Below, in pieces: positions 1 to 9,418 of a stretch of DNA of 64,000 nt. The stretch's first letter is position 1, and the number at the start of each line of letters is the position of its first letter. The notes under the pieces are model-generated. The model made no database searches and was not told where the DNA came from. It saw nothing but the letters and a program-made list of their open reading frames with translations. The stretch covers positions 162,672 to 226,671 of the forward strand of contig NZ_AUHG01000016.1 of assembly GCF_000423065.1 (NCBI RefSeq). Reading direction: 5' to 3'. This DNA comes from Christiangramia echinicola DSM 19838 (GTDB taxonomy: Bacteria; Bacteroidota; Bacteroidia; Flavobacteriales; Flavobacteriaceae). A program made the translations under genes and the position numbers.

Positions 1-177
1 CATCAGGATCACCCACCACCATGGCCTGTTAATGATCTTCATTAAAACAACAGCATTATAAACAGGTACTGCTGCTTCCCATGCTTTTCTACCAGCTCTT
101 TGATATAATTTCCAGGTTCCTAGAAAATGAACTACCTGAATTAGCAGGAAGAAAATAAACCATTCGGTAAAAGTCAT
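1..177 (-). CDS. lepB: Signal peptidase I, N-terminal fragment (runs off the window)
   Basis: The reverse strand from the ATG at 175-177 reads as an open frame to the window edge (59 codons, starting MTFTEWFIFFLLIQVVHFLG). The hydrophobic start followed by a GTWKLYQRAGRKAWEA-type segment and an RPWWW stretch is what the N terminus of Bacteroidota signal peptidase I looks like. The enzyme cleaves signal peptides of exported proteins at the inner membrane. The catalytic Ser/Lys part is outside the window, so the call rests on the N terminus and on the conserved neighbourhood with dapB, DUF5683, parB and parA, all read leftward. The gap to dapB is 51 bases. Confidence 0.7.
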   Translation of the reverse strand, partial: MTFTEWFIFFLLIQVVHFLGTWKLYQRAGRKAWEAAVPVYNAVVLMKIINRPWWWVILM

Positions 178-228
178 ATTTTATATTCTTTACGGTATAA
201 GGCTGGATTTGCCTTTAAATGTTACATT

Positions 229-948
229 TTAATTTTGAAAAAGATCAGAAAGCACGTCTTTCATAGTGAATATCCCTGATTTTCCTTTAAGGTATTCAGC
301 AGCCACTACAGCTCCTAATGCAAAACCCTGTCTGGATTTTGCGGTGTGCGTGATCTCTATTTTGTCTATCGAAGAGTCATACGTGACCGTATGCGTTCCA
401 GGAACGTTTTCTTCTCTTTTTGCATGAATAGGAATTTCATCCTCATCTGCATTTTCCAGTTGCCAGCCTTTTAATTTTGAATTTTCCTGTAATATCTGTT
501 GCGCCAGGGTAATAGCTGTTCCGCTTGGAGAATCCAGTTTTTGTAAATGATGAATTTCCTCGATATCAACAGAATAATCTTCCAGACCCTGCATCATTCC
601 GGCTAGTTTTTGATTCAATTCAAAAAAAACGTTTACCCCTAAACTAAAGTTTGAAGCATAAATGAAAGCTGAATCTTCATCCTGGCAGACCTTTCTGGCT
701 TTCTCATAATCGTCAAGCCAACCTGTGGTTCCGCTAACTACGGGAATGTTATTTTTAAAACAGGTGGTTATATTTTTGAAAGCCGCTTTAGGAATACTAA
801 AATCTATGGCCACATCAATATTGGATTCACTGAGATCGTGATTCTCTATATCGTCACTTACCTTCAAAACTATCTTATGACCGCGATTTTCTGCGATCTC
901 TTCAATGGTTTTACCCATCCTTCCGTAACCTAAAAGAGCGATATTCAT
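229..948 (-). CDS. dapB: 4-hydroxy-tetrahydrodipicolinate reductase
   Basis: DapB reduces 4-hydroxy-tetrahydrodipicolinate with NAD(P)H in the diaminopimelate/lysine pathway in the cytoplasm. The 239-residue protein has the N-terminal dinucleotide-binding motif GYGRMG (7-12), the GTTGW motif (73-77) and the family signature EIHHLQKLDSPSGTA (131-145), which holds the catalytic His pair and substrate-binding Lys. Length is normal for the short Bacteroidota form. It sits one base after the DUF5683 start (950-1540 is upstream on the minus strand) and is probably co-transcribed with it, parB and parA. The product supplies peptidoglycan precursors, which fits its place next to chromosome-partition and secretion genes. 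Confidence 0.96.
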   Translation of the reverse strand: MNIALLGYGRMGKTIEEIAENRGHKIVLKVSDDIENHDLSESNIDVAIDFSIPKAAFKNITTCFKNNIPVVSGTTGWLDDYEKARKVCQDEDSAFIYASNFSLGVNVFFELNQKLAGMMQGLEDYSVDIEEIHHLQKLDSPSGTAITLAQQILQENSKLKGWQLENADEDEIPIHAKREENVPGTHTVTYDSSIDKIEITHTAKSRQGFALGAVVAAEYLKGKSGIFTMKDVLSDLFQN

Positions 949-949
949 A

Positions 950-1540
950 TTAAAAATTATAATTTAAGGTGAGTCCGTAGTTGGTTTTACCAGATAAGGC
1001 GTCAAAATCCAGATTTGGTTTAACCGAAAGGTCTTCGTCAACATTGAATTGTCTTAAATGCGCTTCGACATTGGCGTCAATGATATTCAGGATATAAACA
1101 CCTACAGTTACCAGTATTGAGATCTCTTTGTTTTTCTGGTAAAATTCCTGAGCCCTGATCAACCCGTCGGTGGTGATCCTATTATCAAATTCATCTGGTC
1201 TCCCCGCAAGCCTGTCCTTATAGGCATCACGATACCTGTCGTACTGTTTGTCATTTTCCAGGTAAAAATAGATTCCGGTGCCAATACCTGCGTAAGCAAT
1301 TGGTATTTTCCAGTAACTGCCGTTATATGCCTGTCCTAATCCCGGTAAAACTGCCGAATAAAATGCTGCTTTTGCCGGTGCTAAAGCATTATATGGTTCA
1401 TATTCTTTTTCCTGTTGTTCTCTTTTTAATTCCTTTTTGGATTTCTTTTCAGGTGTAACCAAAAGCGAGTCTTGTTGAGCTGAGGCAACCGAAAGGAAGA
1501 ACAGGAAAAAGAACAGGAAAAAATAAGGATTACTCTTCAC
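950..1540 (-). CDS. DUF5683 family exported protein
   Basis: A 196-residue protein with a clear signal peptide (about 1-21, ending SVASAQ), a charged linker rich in Lys/Glu, then a region with PGLGQAYNGSYWK and two hydrophobic segments (about 75-95 and 140-155). This is the Bacteroidota DUF5683 pattern, a family regularly found between parB and dapB. Its biochemical role is not known. It is probably envelope-located. The start overlaps the end of parB by 11 bases, so translation is likely coupled. The name is by family recognition; no function is asserted. Confidence 0.8.
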   Translation of the reverse strand: MKSNPYFFLFFFLFFLSVASAQQDSLLVTPEKKSKKELKREQQEKEYEPYNALAPAKAAFYSAVLPGLGQAYNGSYWKIPIAYAGIGTGIYFYLENDKQYDRYRDAYKDRLAGRPDEFDNRITTDGLIRAQEFYQKNKEISILVTVGVYILNIIDANVEAHLRQFNVDEDLSVKPNLDFDALSGKTNYGLTLNYNF

Positions 1541-2432
1541 CCCGGATTAATTTTTTGATTCTTTCGAAATCTTCTTCGGAAGAAAATGGTATAGTTAATT
1601 TTCCGCTACCTTTTTTGGTAACCTTCACATCTACTTTAGTTCCTAGATATTCAGTGAATTCTTTAATCCCCTTTTTATAGGTTATAGGTACTGTAACCTT
1701 TTTAGAGGCTGCAGCAGGTTTTGCTTCAGAATTTAATTCTCTAACTAATTGTTCCGTTTCCCTAACAGAAAGAGATTTTTGAATGATCTTTTCATAGATA
1801 TCCAGTTGTTTCTGAGTATCGTCAATATTGATGAGTGCTCTACCATGTCCCATACTTAAAAACCCATCACGCATGCCGGTCTGGATGATTGGATCTAGTT
1901 TTAAAAGCCTAAGATAATTGGCAATTGTAGATCTGTTCTTACCAATTCTATCACTTAATTGCTCCTGGGTTAACTGGATCTCATCGATCAAACGCTGATA
2001 AGAAAGCGAAATTTCTATTGGATCCAGATCCTGCCTCTGGATATTTTCAACAAGAGCCATTTCCAGGGATTCCTGGTCGTTCGCAATTCTTATGTAGGCC
2101 GGAATGGTCTTTAGACCAACTAATTTTGAGGCTCTGTACCTTCTTTCACCTGAAACTAACTGGTATTTATCAAATTCCAGTTTTCTTACCGTTATTGGCT
2201 GAATTACTCCTAATTCACGGATAGAGGAAGCTAGTTCCTTTAAAGACTCTTCATTGAAACTGGTTCTTGGCTGAAAAGGATTTACTTCTATAGAAGAAAG
2301 CTCCAGTTCAACAATATGGCCAACCAGTTTGTCGGCATTTTTATCCTCTGCAGATTTTATATCATTTTCCGGATCTTTCAGTAGGGCTGAAAGTCCTCTC
2401 CCCAATGCTTGTTTTCTGGTAGCCTTCGCCAT
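1530..2432 (-). CDS. parB: Chromosome partitioning protein ParB
   Basis: ParB binds parS sites, spreads as a CTP-dependent clamp and works with ParA in origin segregation. The 300-residue protein has the N-terminal GRGLSALL box (11-18), the ParB/Sulfiredoxin CTP-binding domain with NPFQPR (51-56) and GERRYRAS (95-102), a central helix-turn-helix (about 152-178, LTQEQLSDRIGKNRSTIANY) and a C-terminal dimerisation region ending in an IKKLIRG helix. It follows parA by five bases and overlaps DUF5683 by 11 bases, so the genes form one leftward operon. Confidence 0.96.
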   Translation of the reverse strand: MAKATRKQALGRGLSALLKDPENDIKSAEDKNADKLVGHIVELELSSIEVNPFQPRTSFNEESLKELASSIRELGVIQPITVRKLEFDKYQLVSGERRYRASKLVGLKTIPAYIRIANDQESLEMALVENIQRQDLDPIEISLSYQRLIDEIQLTQEQLSDRIGKNRSTIANYLRLLKLDPIIQTGMRDGFLSMGHGRALINIDDTQKQLDIYEKIIQKSLSVRETEQLVRELNSEAKPAAASKKVTVPITYKKGIKEFTEYLGTKVDVKVTKKGSGKLTIPFSSEEDFERIKKLIRGEE

Positions 2433-2437
2433 TTATA

Positions 2438-3199
2438 TTAGTTTTTCTTTATAATTTCATGTGCCAGACTCAAATAATTGCTGGCTCCTTTGCTAGAAGC
2501 ATCATAATTGATGATGCTTTCACCGTAACTAGGCGCTTCACTTAAACGTACATTTCGCTGAATGATTGTTTCAAAAACCATTTCATCAAAATGCTTTTTA
2601 ACTTCTTCCACCACCTGATTAGAAAGTCTTAATCTTGAATCATACATGGTTAGTAAAAGACCTTCTATATCTAATTTGTTGTTATGTATCTTCTGTACAC
2701 TTTTAATAGTATTTAATAGTTTACCTAATCCTTCCAGTGCGAAATATTCACATTGTATAGGGATTATAACAGAATCTGAAGCCGTAAGGGCATTCAGGGT
2801 TAATAATCCAAGGGAAGGGGCACAATCTATTAGAATAAAATCATATTTATCTCTTAGAGGTTCTACTGCCTTTTTAAGCATAGACTCCCTGTTTTCCTGA
2901 TCTACAAGTTCAATTTCAATAGCCACCAGGTCTATATGCGCAGGGATAATATCTAAATTAGGGGAGCTGGTTTCCATAATAGCTTCTTCAGCTTTTATAG
3001 AATGTTCCAGTAATTGATAGGTTCCATTTTCTACCGTTTCAACATCTATTCCCAGGCCAGATGTGGCATTTGCCTGAGGGTCTGCATCGATCAATAATAT
3101 CTTCTTTTCCAGAACGCCCAGCGAGGCTGCAAGGTTCACAGATGTTGTGGTTTTACCCACGCCTCCCTTTTGGTTGGCAATAGCAATGATTTTACCCAT
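2438..3199 (-). CDS. parA: Chromosome partitioning ATPase ParA
   Basis: ParA is the Walker-type ATPase that moves ParB-parS complexes on the nucleoid. The 253-residue protein starts MGKIIAIANQ and carries the deviant Walker A motif KGGVGKTT (11-18) with the signature lysine, Walker A' (LLIDADPQANAT, about 36-47) and Walker B (ILIDCAPSLG). There is no N-terminal helix-turn-helix extension, so it is the chromosomal Soj-like short form. It is the first gene of the leftward parA-parB-DUF5683-dapB block. A terminator of the preceding SDR gene lies upstream at about 3279-3328, so a promoter in 3200-3280 is expected. Confidence 0.96.
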   Translation of the reverse strand: MGKIIAIANQKGGVGKTTTSVNLAASLGVLEKKILLIDADPQANATSGLGIDVETVENGTYQLLEHSIKAEEAIMETSSPNLDIIPAHIDLVAIEIELVDQENRESMLKKAVEPLRDKYDFILIDCAPSLGLLTLNALTASDSVIIPIQCEYFALEGLGKLLNTIKSVQKIHNNKLDIEGLLLTMYDSRLRLSNQVVEEVKKHFDEMVFETIIQRNVRLSEAPSYGESIINYDASSKGASNYLSLAHEIIKKN

Positions 3200-3278
3200 T
3201 AAAAATGTATGATTTTTGAAAGGTAAAAATACAATTTATTATAGGTTTAGAAAATGAAATTGTTAACAGCTTCAAAAG

Positions 3279-3328
3279 AAAAAACCGAAGAAGTTCCTAG
3301 TAAAATCAAGACTTTCTCCGGTTTTTAA
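3279..3328 (-). terminator. Rho-independent terminator after the SDR gene
   Basis: Read on the minus strand, AAAAACCGGAGAAAGT (from 3328) pairs imperfectly with the AACTTCTTCGGTTTTTT arm near 3279-3296, and the arm ends in a T run. It lies about 50 bases downstream of the SDR stop and upstream of parA, so it separates the two leftward units. Confidence 0.6.
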
Positions 3329-3376
3329 TATTTTCTTCAGATTTTTTGTTGAAAACTGAAAAAGTAAGAGGCGATA

Positions 3377-4255
3377 TTAGCTCTTTTTTGACTTGATCAT
3401 TTCCTCAAGCATATCCCACATTTCTTCTGGTACTGCTTCTAGTAAATTGAACTGTCCTGCACCTTTTAACCATTCTCCGCCATCGATAGTGATCACTTCA
3501 CCATTTACATATGCTGAAAAGTCTGAAACAAGATAAGCTGCAAGATTTGCCAGTTCCTGGTGATCGCCTACACGCTTAAGTGGAACTTTCTTAGCCAGGT
3601 CGAATTTCTCTTTCAAATCACCTGGTAATAACCTATCCCATGCTCCTTTAGTTGGGAACGGTCCCGGAGCGATCGCATTAGATCTAATTCCGTATTTTGC
3701 CCATTCTACAGCCAGTGATCTGGTCATTGCTAAGACACCTGCTTTTGCAGTTGCACTAGGTACTACGTATGCTGAACCTGTCCAGGCGTAGGTAGTTACA
3801 ATATTTAGAATGGTTTTGTTCTCTTCTTTCTTGTCTATCCAATGTTTTCCTAATGCCAGCGTGCAGTTCTTACTTCCTTTAAGAACGATGTCGATAATGG
3901 TATCAAACGCATTTGCACTTAATCTTTCAGTAGGAGAAATAAAGTTTCCAGCAGCATTGTTCAAGAGTATATCTACAGATCCAAATTCTTCAACCACCGC
4001 ATCACGCATAGCTTCAACCTGGTCGTAATGTCTTACATCACATTGAACAGCAAAACACTTCCCTCCGGTTTCTTCGTCCAGCTCCTTAGCAGTTTTTTCC
4101 AGCTTTTCCAGGTTTCTGGAGGTGATGGCTACATTAGCTCCCAGTTCAAGGAAATATCTGGTCATTGATTTCCCTAGTCCGCTACCTCCTCCGGTAACAA
4201 TTATGTTTTTCCCCTCGAGAGCATCATCTCTCAGCATTTTTTTCTTAAAGTCCAT
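3377..4255 (-). CDS. SDR-family 2,4-dienoyl-CoA reductase-like oxidoreductase
   Basis: A 292-residue short-chain dehydrogenase. It has the NAD(P)-binding motif TGGGSGLG (21-28), NNAAGN in the middle of the Rossmann fold, and SATAKAGVLAMTRSLAVEW in place of the classical YxxxK. The retained lysine in an S-x-x-AKAG setting and the IAPGPFPTKGAWDRL segment are typical of the DECR/peroxisomal 2,4-dienoyl-CoA reductase branch, which works on unsaturated fatty acyl-CoA. The gene lies 23 bases after the methylmalonyl-CoA mutase large subunit and ends at its own terminator, so it is likely co-expressed with propionate and odd-chain fatty acid metabolism. Exact substrate is inferred. Confidence 0.82.
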   Translation of the reverse strand: MDFKKKMLRDDALEGKNIIVTGGGSGLGKSMTRYFLELGANVAITSRNLEKLEKTAKELDEETGGKCFAVQCDVRHYDQVEAMRDAVVEEFGSVDILLNNAAGNFISPTERLSANAFDTIIDIVLKGSKNCTLALGKHWIDKKEENKTILNIVTTYAWTGSAYVVPSATAKAGVLAMTRSLAVEWAKYGIRSNAIAPGPFPTKGAWDRLLPGDLKEKFDLAKKVPLKRVGDHQELANLAAYLVSDFSAYVNGEVITIDGGEWLKGAGQFNLLEAVPEEMWDMLEEMIKSKKS

Positions 4256-4278
4256 ATTTTTGGTTGGTTTTAAATCTT

Positions 4279-6411
4279 TTATTCATCGATTAATATTTCC
4301 AGTAACTGTATCGCTGCTTCACTGATCTTGGTTCCTGGACCAAATACTGCGACGGCACCGGCATCAAATAAGAATTGGTAATCCTGTGAAGGAATCACAC
4401 CTCCTACGATTACCATAATGTCTTCTCTTCCTAGTTTTTTAAGTTCTTCTATCACCTGCGGAACCAGTGTTTTGTGTCCTGCCGCTAAAGAAGAAACTCC
4501 CAGGATATGTACATCATTTTCTACTGCCTGTTGGGCAGCTTCTGCCGGAGTCTGGAATAGTGGGCCTATATCCACATCAAATCCAAGATCGGCATAACCG
4601 GTGGCTACTACTTTAGCTCCGCGATCGTGACCATCCTGACCCATTTTTGCCACCATGATCCTTGGCCTGCGACCTTCCATTCCGGCAAACTTGTCTGCCA
4701 GTTCTCTGGCTTTATTAAATGAACTGTTATCTTTCATTTCTTTTGAATATACTCCGCTAAATGATTGGATTTTCGCCTTATATCTTCCGTAGACATCCTC
4801 CAGGGCATCACTTATCTCGCCTAAACTTGCTCTTTCTCGTGCAGCTTCAACGGCTAAAGCCAGTAAATTACCATTTTGTTCTTTAGCAGCTCTTCTAAGG
4901 TTTTCGAGAGTTTCCTGAACCTTTTCTTCGTTTCTTTCAGCTCTAATTTTTTCAAGTCTGGCAACCTGTTGTTTTCTTACGGTTTGATTATCAACCTCAA
5001 GAGTGACCAGTTCGTCTTCTTTTTCAAGACGGTATTTATTAACGCCAACAATAACATCGGTCTCACTGTCAATTCTGGCCTGTTTTTTAGCCGCTGCTTC
5101 TTCAATTCGCATCTTCGGAATTCCTGCTTCAATAGCCTTAGTCATTCCACCTAGTTCTTCAACTTCTTCAATTAGTTTCCAGGCTTGGTCCGCGATCTGT
5201 TCAGTTAGTTTTTCTACGTAGAAACTACCTGCCCATGGATCTACTGTTTTGGTGATATTTGTTTCCTGCTGAAGGTATAATTGTGTGTTCCTGGCAATCC
5301 TTGCTGAAAAATCTGTTGGTAAAGCGATGGCTTCATCAAGTGCATTGGTATGTAAACTCTGGGTTCCTCCAAATGCTGCTGCAGCTGCCTCAATGCAGGT
5401 TCTGGCAACATTATTAAATGGATCCTGTTCGGTTAAACTCCAGCCACTGGTTTGTGAATGTGTTCTAAGAGAGAGGGATTTCGGGTTTTTAGGATTGAAT
5501 TGTTTTACCAGTTTCGCCCAAAGCATTCTGCCCGCTCTCATTTTAGCGATCTCCATAAAATGGTTCATTCCAATGGCCCAGAAAAAAGATAATCGAGGGG
5601 CAAAACTGTCTATATCCATTCCTGCGTCCAGACCTTTCCGGATGTATTCCAGGCCGTCTGCTAGCGTATAAGCAAGTTCAATATCACAGGTAGCACCGGC
5701 TTCCTGCATATGATATCCGGAAATACTGATACTGTTGAATTTCGGCATATTTTGAGAAGTATACTCAAATATGTCTGAAATGATCTTCATTGAAGGAGTA
5801 GGAGGGTAGATATAAGTATTTCTTACCATGAATTCCTTCAGAATATCATTCTGAATAGTTCCCGATAATAATTCAGGTTTTACACCTTGCTCTTCTGCAG
5901 CTACTATATAAAAAGCCATAATTGGAAGCACCGCTCCGTTCATGGTCATAGATACCGACATTTTATCCAGTGGAATCTGATCGAAAAGGATCTTCATATC
6001 CTCAACTGAATCTATAGCGACTCCTGCTTTACCTACATCTCCAACCACGCGATCGTGATCTGAATCATAACCTCTATGTGTTGGCAGGTCAAATGCTACA
6101 GAAAGTCCTTTCTGGCCGGCAGCTAAATTCCTTCTGTAGAAAGCATTACTTTCTTCAGCTGTAGAAAACCCTGCATATTGACGAATGGTCCATGGACGGC
6201 TAACATACATCGTGCTGTAAGGTCCGCGTAAGTAAGGCGGAATTCCAGCAGCAAAATTCAAATGTTCAGATTCAGAAATATCTTCTTTAGAATAAGAAGT
6301 CTTGATCTCTATTTCTTCAGGTGTCTTAAATGTTTCCTTTTCCGATGCCGGTTTTCTCTGTGAGAAGTCCTTATCGGCAAGGCTTATATTTTGAAGATCT
6401 TTGCGTTGCAT
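4279..6411 (-). CDS. mutB: Methylmalonyl-CoA mutase large (catalytic) subunit
   Basis: This cobalamin enzyme interconverts (R)-methylmalonyl-CoA and succinyl-CoA. The 710-residue protein has the substrate-binding barrel with [20 protein letters not shown] near residue 62, the NDILKEF and RNTYIYPP segments, and a C-terminal B12-binding domain with [20 protein letters not shown] (the His is the lower cobalt ligand) plus the GGVIPSQDY and FGPGT loops. Length matches the family. It follows mutA by five bases, so the two subunits are translated together. In Bacteroidota the pair usually serves propionate formation or propionyl-CoA breakdown. Confidence 0.97.
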   Translation of the reverse strand: MQRKDLQNISLADKDFSQRKPASEKETFKTPEEIEIKTSYSKEDISESEHLNFAAGIPPYLRGPYSTMYVSRPWTIRQYAGFSTAEESNAFYRRNLAAGQKGLSVAFDLPTHRGYDSDHDRVVGDVGKAGVAIDSVEDMKILFDQIPLDKMSVSMTMNGAVLPIMAFYIVAAEEQGVKPELLSGTIQNDILKEFMVRNTYIYPPTPSMKIISDIFEYTSQNMPKFNSISISGYHMQEAGATCDIELAYTLADGLEYIRKGLDAGMDIDSFAPRLSFFWAIGMNHFMEIAKMRAGRMLWAKLVKQFNPKNPKSLSLRTHSQTSGWSLTEQDPFNNVARTCIEAAAAAFGGTQSLHTNALDEAIALPTDFSARIARNTQLYLQQETNITKTVDPWAGSFYVEKLTEQIADQAWKLIEEVEELGGMTKAIEAGIPKMRIEEAAAKKQARIDSETDVIVGVNKYRLEKEDELVTLEVDNQTVRKQQVARLEKIRAERNEEKVQETLENLRRAAKEQNGNLLALAVEAARERASLGEISDALEDVYGRYKAKIQSFSGVYSKEMKDNSSFNKARELADKFAGMEGRRPRIMVAKMGQDGHDRGAKVVATGYADLGFDVDIGPLFQTPAEAAQQAVENDVHILGVSSLAAGHKTLVPQVIEELKKLGREDIMVIVGGVIPSQDYQFLFDAGAVAVFGPGTKISEAAIQLLEILIDE

Positions 6412-6416
6412 AAATC

Positions 6417-7826
6417 TTAATTTAATTGGGTTGGCTGGCTTTGTTTCTCTTCTTCTAATCTTTTCTCTTCACTCGCTTCACTCAGCCTTCTTTCAAGTAT
6501 TGGTTCAAGTAAGGTTTTACGCGGATTTTTCTTCAGGAAAGGATAAAGTTCAATATCCTCCTGCATTCTGTCTTCAGGATTCTCGAACTTATTGGTTCCT
6601 ATGAGGACAAGTTCTCCATTATTGAATTTCTCCTGTTCCTCTGCCGCACTCTCTTTTATTTTTTTCTGAATGATTCCCGACTTTAATTCTTTCAGGAAAC
6701 CTCCTCCTTTTTCTATATCCTTAAATATGTCAAGGGCTTTTTCAGCTAACTGTCTGGTGAGAGATTCAATATAATAGGTGCCTTCTGCTACATTCCCCAC
6801 CTTATCAAGATAGCTTTCGTTCCTCATGATAAGTAATTGGTTTCTCGCAATACGGTCGCCAAACTCATTGTCCTTATGATAAATAGCATCGTAAGGCATA
6901 TTGCAAATAGCATCAGCGCCGCCAAGGATCGCACTCATACCTTCAGTAGTTGTGCGCAGTAAATTCACATTATAATCATATAATGTCTTGGTTCTTTTGG
7001 TAGGCTCTGCTATAATGTGACAATCTGTATTAAACCCGAATTCCTTTGCAATGCTTCCAAATAACCATCTCAGCGCTCTTATCTTAGAGATCTCGAAAAA
7101 ATAATCTGATCCCACCGAGACCTTAAACTGAAGTTTGAAATTTGCCTTTTTATCTTCTGAAATATCTAATCCTGAAAGGTAATTTAGATATTCTGTGGCC
7201 TGTGCGCAAGCATACGCCAGTTGTTGAGGAATATTTGCTCCTGCATTTTGATAAAGGCCAAGATTGGTGCTTATTACAGATTCAAAATTCCTGGAATTTT
7301 GCGTGATCTTTTCCAATTCTTCATGGTCTGAATTCATATTATCAAACCAGTTTCCCGTACGGGCTAGTTTTCCAATAATATCGGTCTGAAGAAAAACGTT
7401 CAGATCTTTACTTGAAAGTGCTTTATCAATTAGCTGAACAAAATCTGAATCCAGGAATTCAAGATGTAAATAGACAGAAAGTTTTTCCGGAAAGTTTTTA
7501 AATAGGGTTTCGCAATCGATTTCTTTGTTTGGTAAAATAAACCAGATCGCTTCCGTTCCCTTCTGTAGTTTTTGCAGGGCTTTTGTGTTGGCAGCTTCTG
7601 CAGAAGTAACATATATTTTCTCACATATATTCCAGTGTGCGGGATTGCTAACCTTTAAGGTTTCTTCTATATCTTCAGAAGAATAAAAAGGTTTGATATC
7701 AATGCCGTGAAGGGTTTTGGTGATAAGCTTCTCGTTATAATCTGCACCCTTAAGATCTGCCTGGATCTTCTGTTTCCATTGTTTTGCAGAAACTTCTTCA
7801 AAGTCCTGAAATAACAATTGTTTCAT
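6417..7826 (-). CDS. mutA: Methylmalonyl-CoA mutase small subunit
   Basis: The 469-residue protein is homologous to the barrel of the large subunit but stops before a B12-binding domain: there is no DxHxxG motif. It starts [22 protein letters not shown], typical of the small subunit ([16 protein letters not shown]). It is shorter than the 600-plus residue actinobacterial and proteobacterial form, as usual in Bacteroidota. It forms the heterodimer with the product of the next gene, five bases downstream. The very Gln/Glu-rich C terminus is not conserved in my judgement. Confidence 0.93.
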   Translation of the reverse strand: MKQLLFQDFEEVSAKQWKQKIQADLKGADYNEKLITKTLHGIDIKPFYSSEDIEETLKVSNPAHWNICEKIYVTSAEAANTKALQKLQKGTEAIWFILPNKEIDCETLFKNFPEKLSVYLHLEFLDSDFVQLIDKALSSKDLNVFLQTDIIGKLARTGNWFDNMNSDHEELEKITQNSRNFESVISTNLGLYQNAGANIPQQLAYACAQATEYLNYLSGLDISEDKKANFKLQFKVSVGSDYFFEISKIRALRWLFGSIAKEFGFNTDCHIIAEPTKRTKTLYDYNVNLLRTTTEGMSAILGGADAICNMPYDAIYHKDNEFGDRIARNQLLIMRNESYLDKVGNVAEGTYYIESLTRQLAEKALDIFKDIEKGGGFLKELKSGIIQKKIKESAAEEQEKFNNGELVLIGTNKFENPEDRMQEDIELYPFLKKNPRKTLLEPILERRLSEASEEKRLEEEKQSQPTQLN

Positions 7827-7863
7827 TAGTAGTTGGTTTTTGAACGGGAAGTTTGCGAAGCCT

Positions 7864-8178
7864 TTAGTTTACCGTATCGTACTCGATAATGTAAATATCT
7901 TCATTGGGCCTTTTCATATAATATTTCTGCCTGGCGAACTTTTCAAGTTCTACCGAATCCTGAAGTTTTTCAATGACTGCTTTATCTTTCGCAATTTCCG
8001 TTTGATAATAATTCTTATTGTCCTGCAATTCATTTATTTCCTGGTCAAGTTCATGATGAATAAACCATGAATTGGTATCCAGGAAGAACATCCAGCCGGC
8101 AAATACAAGAATAATCAGTACATACTTGTTACTGACTATCCTGAACCAGGGCTTTTTACGCAGGTCTTTAAATTTCAT
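7864..8178 (-). CDS. FtsB/DivIC-like septum formation initiator protein
   Basis: A 104-residue bitopic protein: a basic cytoplasmic tail, one membrane segment (about 20-36, YVLIILVFAGWMFFL), then a coiled coil (about 45-75) followed by the family's EKFARQKYYMKRPNEDIYII-type end. This layout is that of FtsB/DivIC, which links late division proteins at the septum. It lies between mutA and udk in the same direction with short gaps (37 and 19 bases), a common Bacteroidota order. Confidence 0.85.
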   Translation of the reverse strand: MKFKDLRKKPWFRIVSNKYVLIILVFAGWMFFLDTNSWFIHHELDQEINELQDNKNYYQTEIAKDKAVIEKLQDSVELEKFARQKYYMKRPNEDIYIIEYDTVN

Positions 8179-8197
8179 ACGCTTTAAAGATACAAAA

Positions 8198-8806
8198 TTA
8201 GGTTAAGCGATCTTTTATAATAGTCTGAACGATATCAACAGCAACCGTATTGTAGCGGTTTGTTGGAATGATGATATCTGCAAATTCTTTGGTAGGCTCA
8301 ATAAATTGCTGATGCATAGGCTTCAGTGTTGTTTGATAACGCCATAACACCTCTTCCAGATCTCTGCCACGTTCTGCAATATCTCGTTTTAATCTTCGAA
8401 TAAGTCTTTCGTCACTATCTGCATGTACATAGATCTTAATGTCAAATAACTCACGAATTTCAGGATGGGTAAGTATAAGAATCCCTTCAACGATCACCAC
8501 TTTTCTTGGATGGATCTCGATGGTTTCTCCGGTCCTGTTGTGTTCTTTAAAAGAATATACCGGTTGCTGAATGGATTTTCCTGATTTTAGTTCTTTTAAA
8601 TGTTCAGCTAAAAGTTCAAAATCAATAGACTTGGGATGGTCGAAATTTATCTTTTTACGATCTTCAAAAGATAGGTGAGAGGTATCCTGATAATAAGAAT
8701 CCTGAGAGATCACATCTACTTCCTCGTTCTTTAATTCATCAATGATCTGATTTACTACCGTAGTTTTCCCGCTTCCCGTACCACCGGCAATACCAATTAT
8801 AAGCAT
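8198..8806 (-). CDS. udk: Uridine kinase
   Basis: Uridine kinase phosphorylates uridine and cytidine with ATP or GTP in pyrimidine salvage. The 202-residue protein has the P-loop GGTGSGKTT (8-16), DSYYQD with the catalytic Asp region (41-46), FDHPKSID, RKVVIVEGIL (Walker B-like) and the R-rich lid RLIRRLKRDIAERGR. Length and motifs match the Udk family fully. It is the first gene of the unit that continues with the FtsB-like gene and mutAB. Confidence 0.96.
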   Translation of the reverse strand: MLIIGIAGGTGSGKTTVVNQIIDELKNEEVDVISQDSYYQDTSHLSFEDRKKINFDHPKSIDFELLAEHLKELKSGKSIQQPVYSFKEHNRTGETIEIHPRKVVIVEGILILTHPEIRELFDIKIYVHADSDERLIRRLKRDIAERGRDLEEVLWRYQTTLKPMHQQFIEPTKEFADIIIPTNRYNTVAVDIVQTIIKDRLT

Positions 8807-8897
8807 AGAGTTGAAATTTGCGCAAAGGTAATATTAGTTTTTAAAAAGCTTCTGATGATTTTTTAATCAATTTGTCTAAGAACGAAATCCATCAACA

Positions 8898-8929
8898 CAA
8901 AAAAACCGGACTGTATAACAATCCGGTTC
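8898..8929 (-). terminator. Rho-independent terminator after the cytochrome c gene
   Basis: On the minus strand AACCGGATTG and CAGTCCGGTT form a hairpin (AACCGGA/TCCGGTT, seven pairs) followed directly by a run of seven T. It lies about 20 bases after the stop of the cytochrome gene at 8951. Confidence 0.8.
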
Positions 8930-8950
8930 TAAAATGAAGTTTTAAAATAT

Positions 8951-9418
8951 TTACTCGGTTTCTTTTTGAATGGCTGCAACTTCCTCTTCTGTAACCATAT
9001 CCTTTATATTGTTGCTCCAGGAATTCATCACATAATTCATGGCGTCTGCCACTTCTTTATCACTTAAGCCCATAGGCGTCATGATATTATCATATTTTTC
9101 TCCATTCACTTCGATTGGTCCCTGCATTCCATATTTTACTCCTCTAATGCTTTCCTCTCGTTTTTCGGTAAGCCAGTTAGAACCATCAAGAGGAGGATAG
9201 GTGCCAGCAATTCCCTTTCCGTTTGGTAAGTGACAGGTGACGCAAAGATCATTGTAGATCGTTTTTCCTCTTTCCACACTTGCTGTAAGTGGTGTTTTAG
9301 TACTTGATTTTTCTGAAGACGGGATCACATAAGATTCTTCTTCAGTATCTTTTTCTTTTTTATCAGATTTACATGCGACGAAAGCGATCAAACTGAAAAT
9401 AAAAAGTAGTTTTCTCAT
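8951..9418 (-). CDS. Class I c-type cytochrome lipoprotein
   Basis: A 155-residue protein with an N-terminal lipoprotein signal (lipobox FVAC, Cys16), an acidic/Lys-rich linker, one haem c motif CVTCH (59-63) and a downstream MTPMG that provides the likely axial Met, followed by the C-terminal helix (LSDKEVADAMNYVMNSW). It is a periplasm-facing single-haem electron carrier. Its start overlaps the stop of the PQQ-type dehydrogenase by one base, so it is probably the electron acceptor of that enzyme. Confidence 0.9.
   Translation of the reverse strand: MRKLLFIFSLIAFVACKSDKKEKDTEEESYVIPSSEKSSTKTPLTASVERGKTIYNDLCVTCHLPNGKGIAGTYPPLDGSNWLTEKREESIRGVKYGMQGPIEVNGEKYDNIMTPMGLSDKEVADAMNYVMNSWSNNIKDMVTEEEVAAIQKETE

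Noticed and set aside
4876..5671. Plus-strand open frames within the methylmalonyl-CoA mutase gene
   Set aside because: Antisense shadows of a strongly conserved gene, without their own signals.
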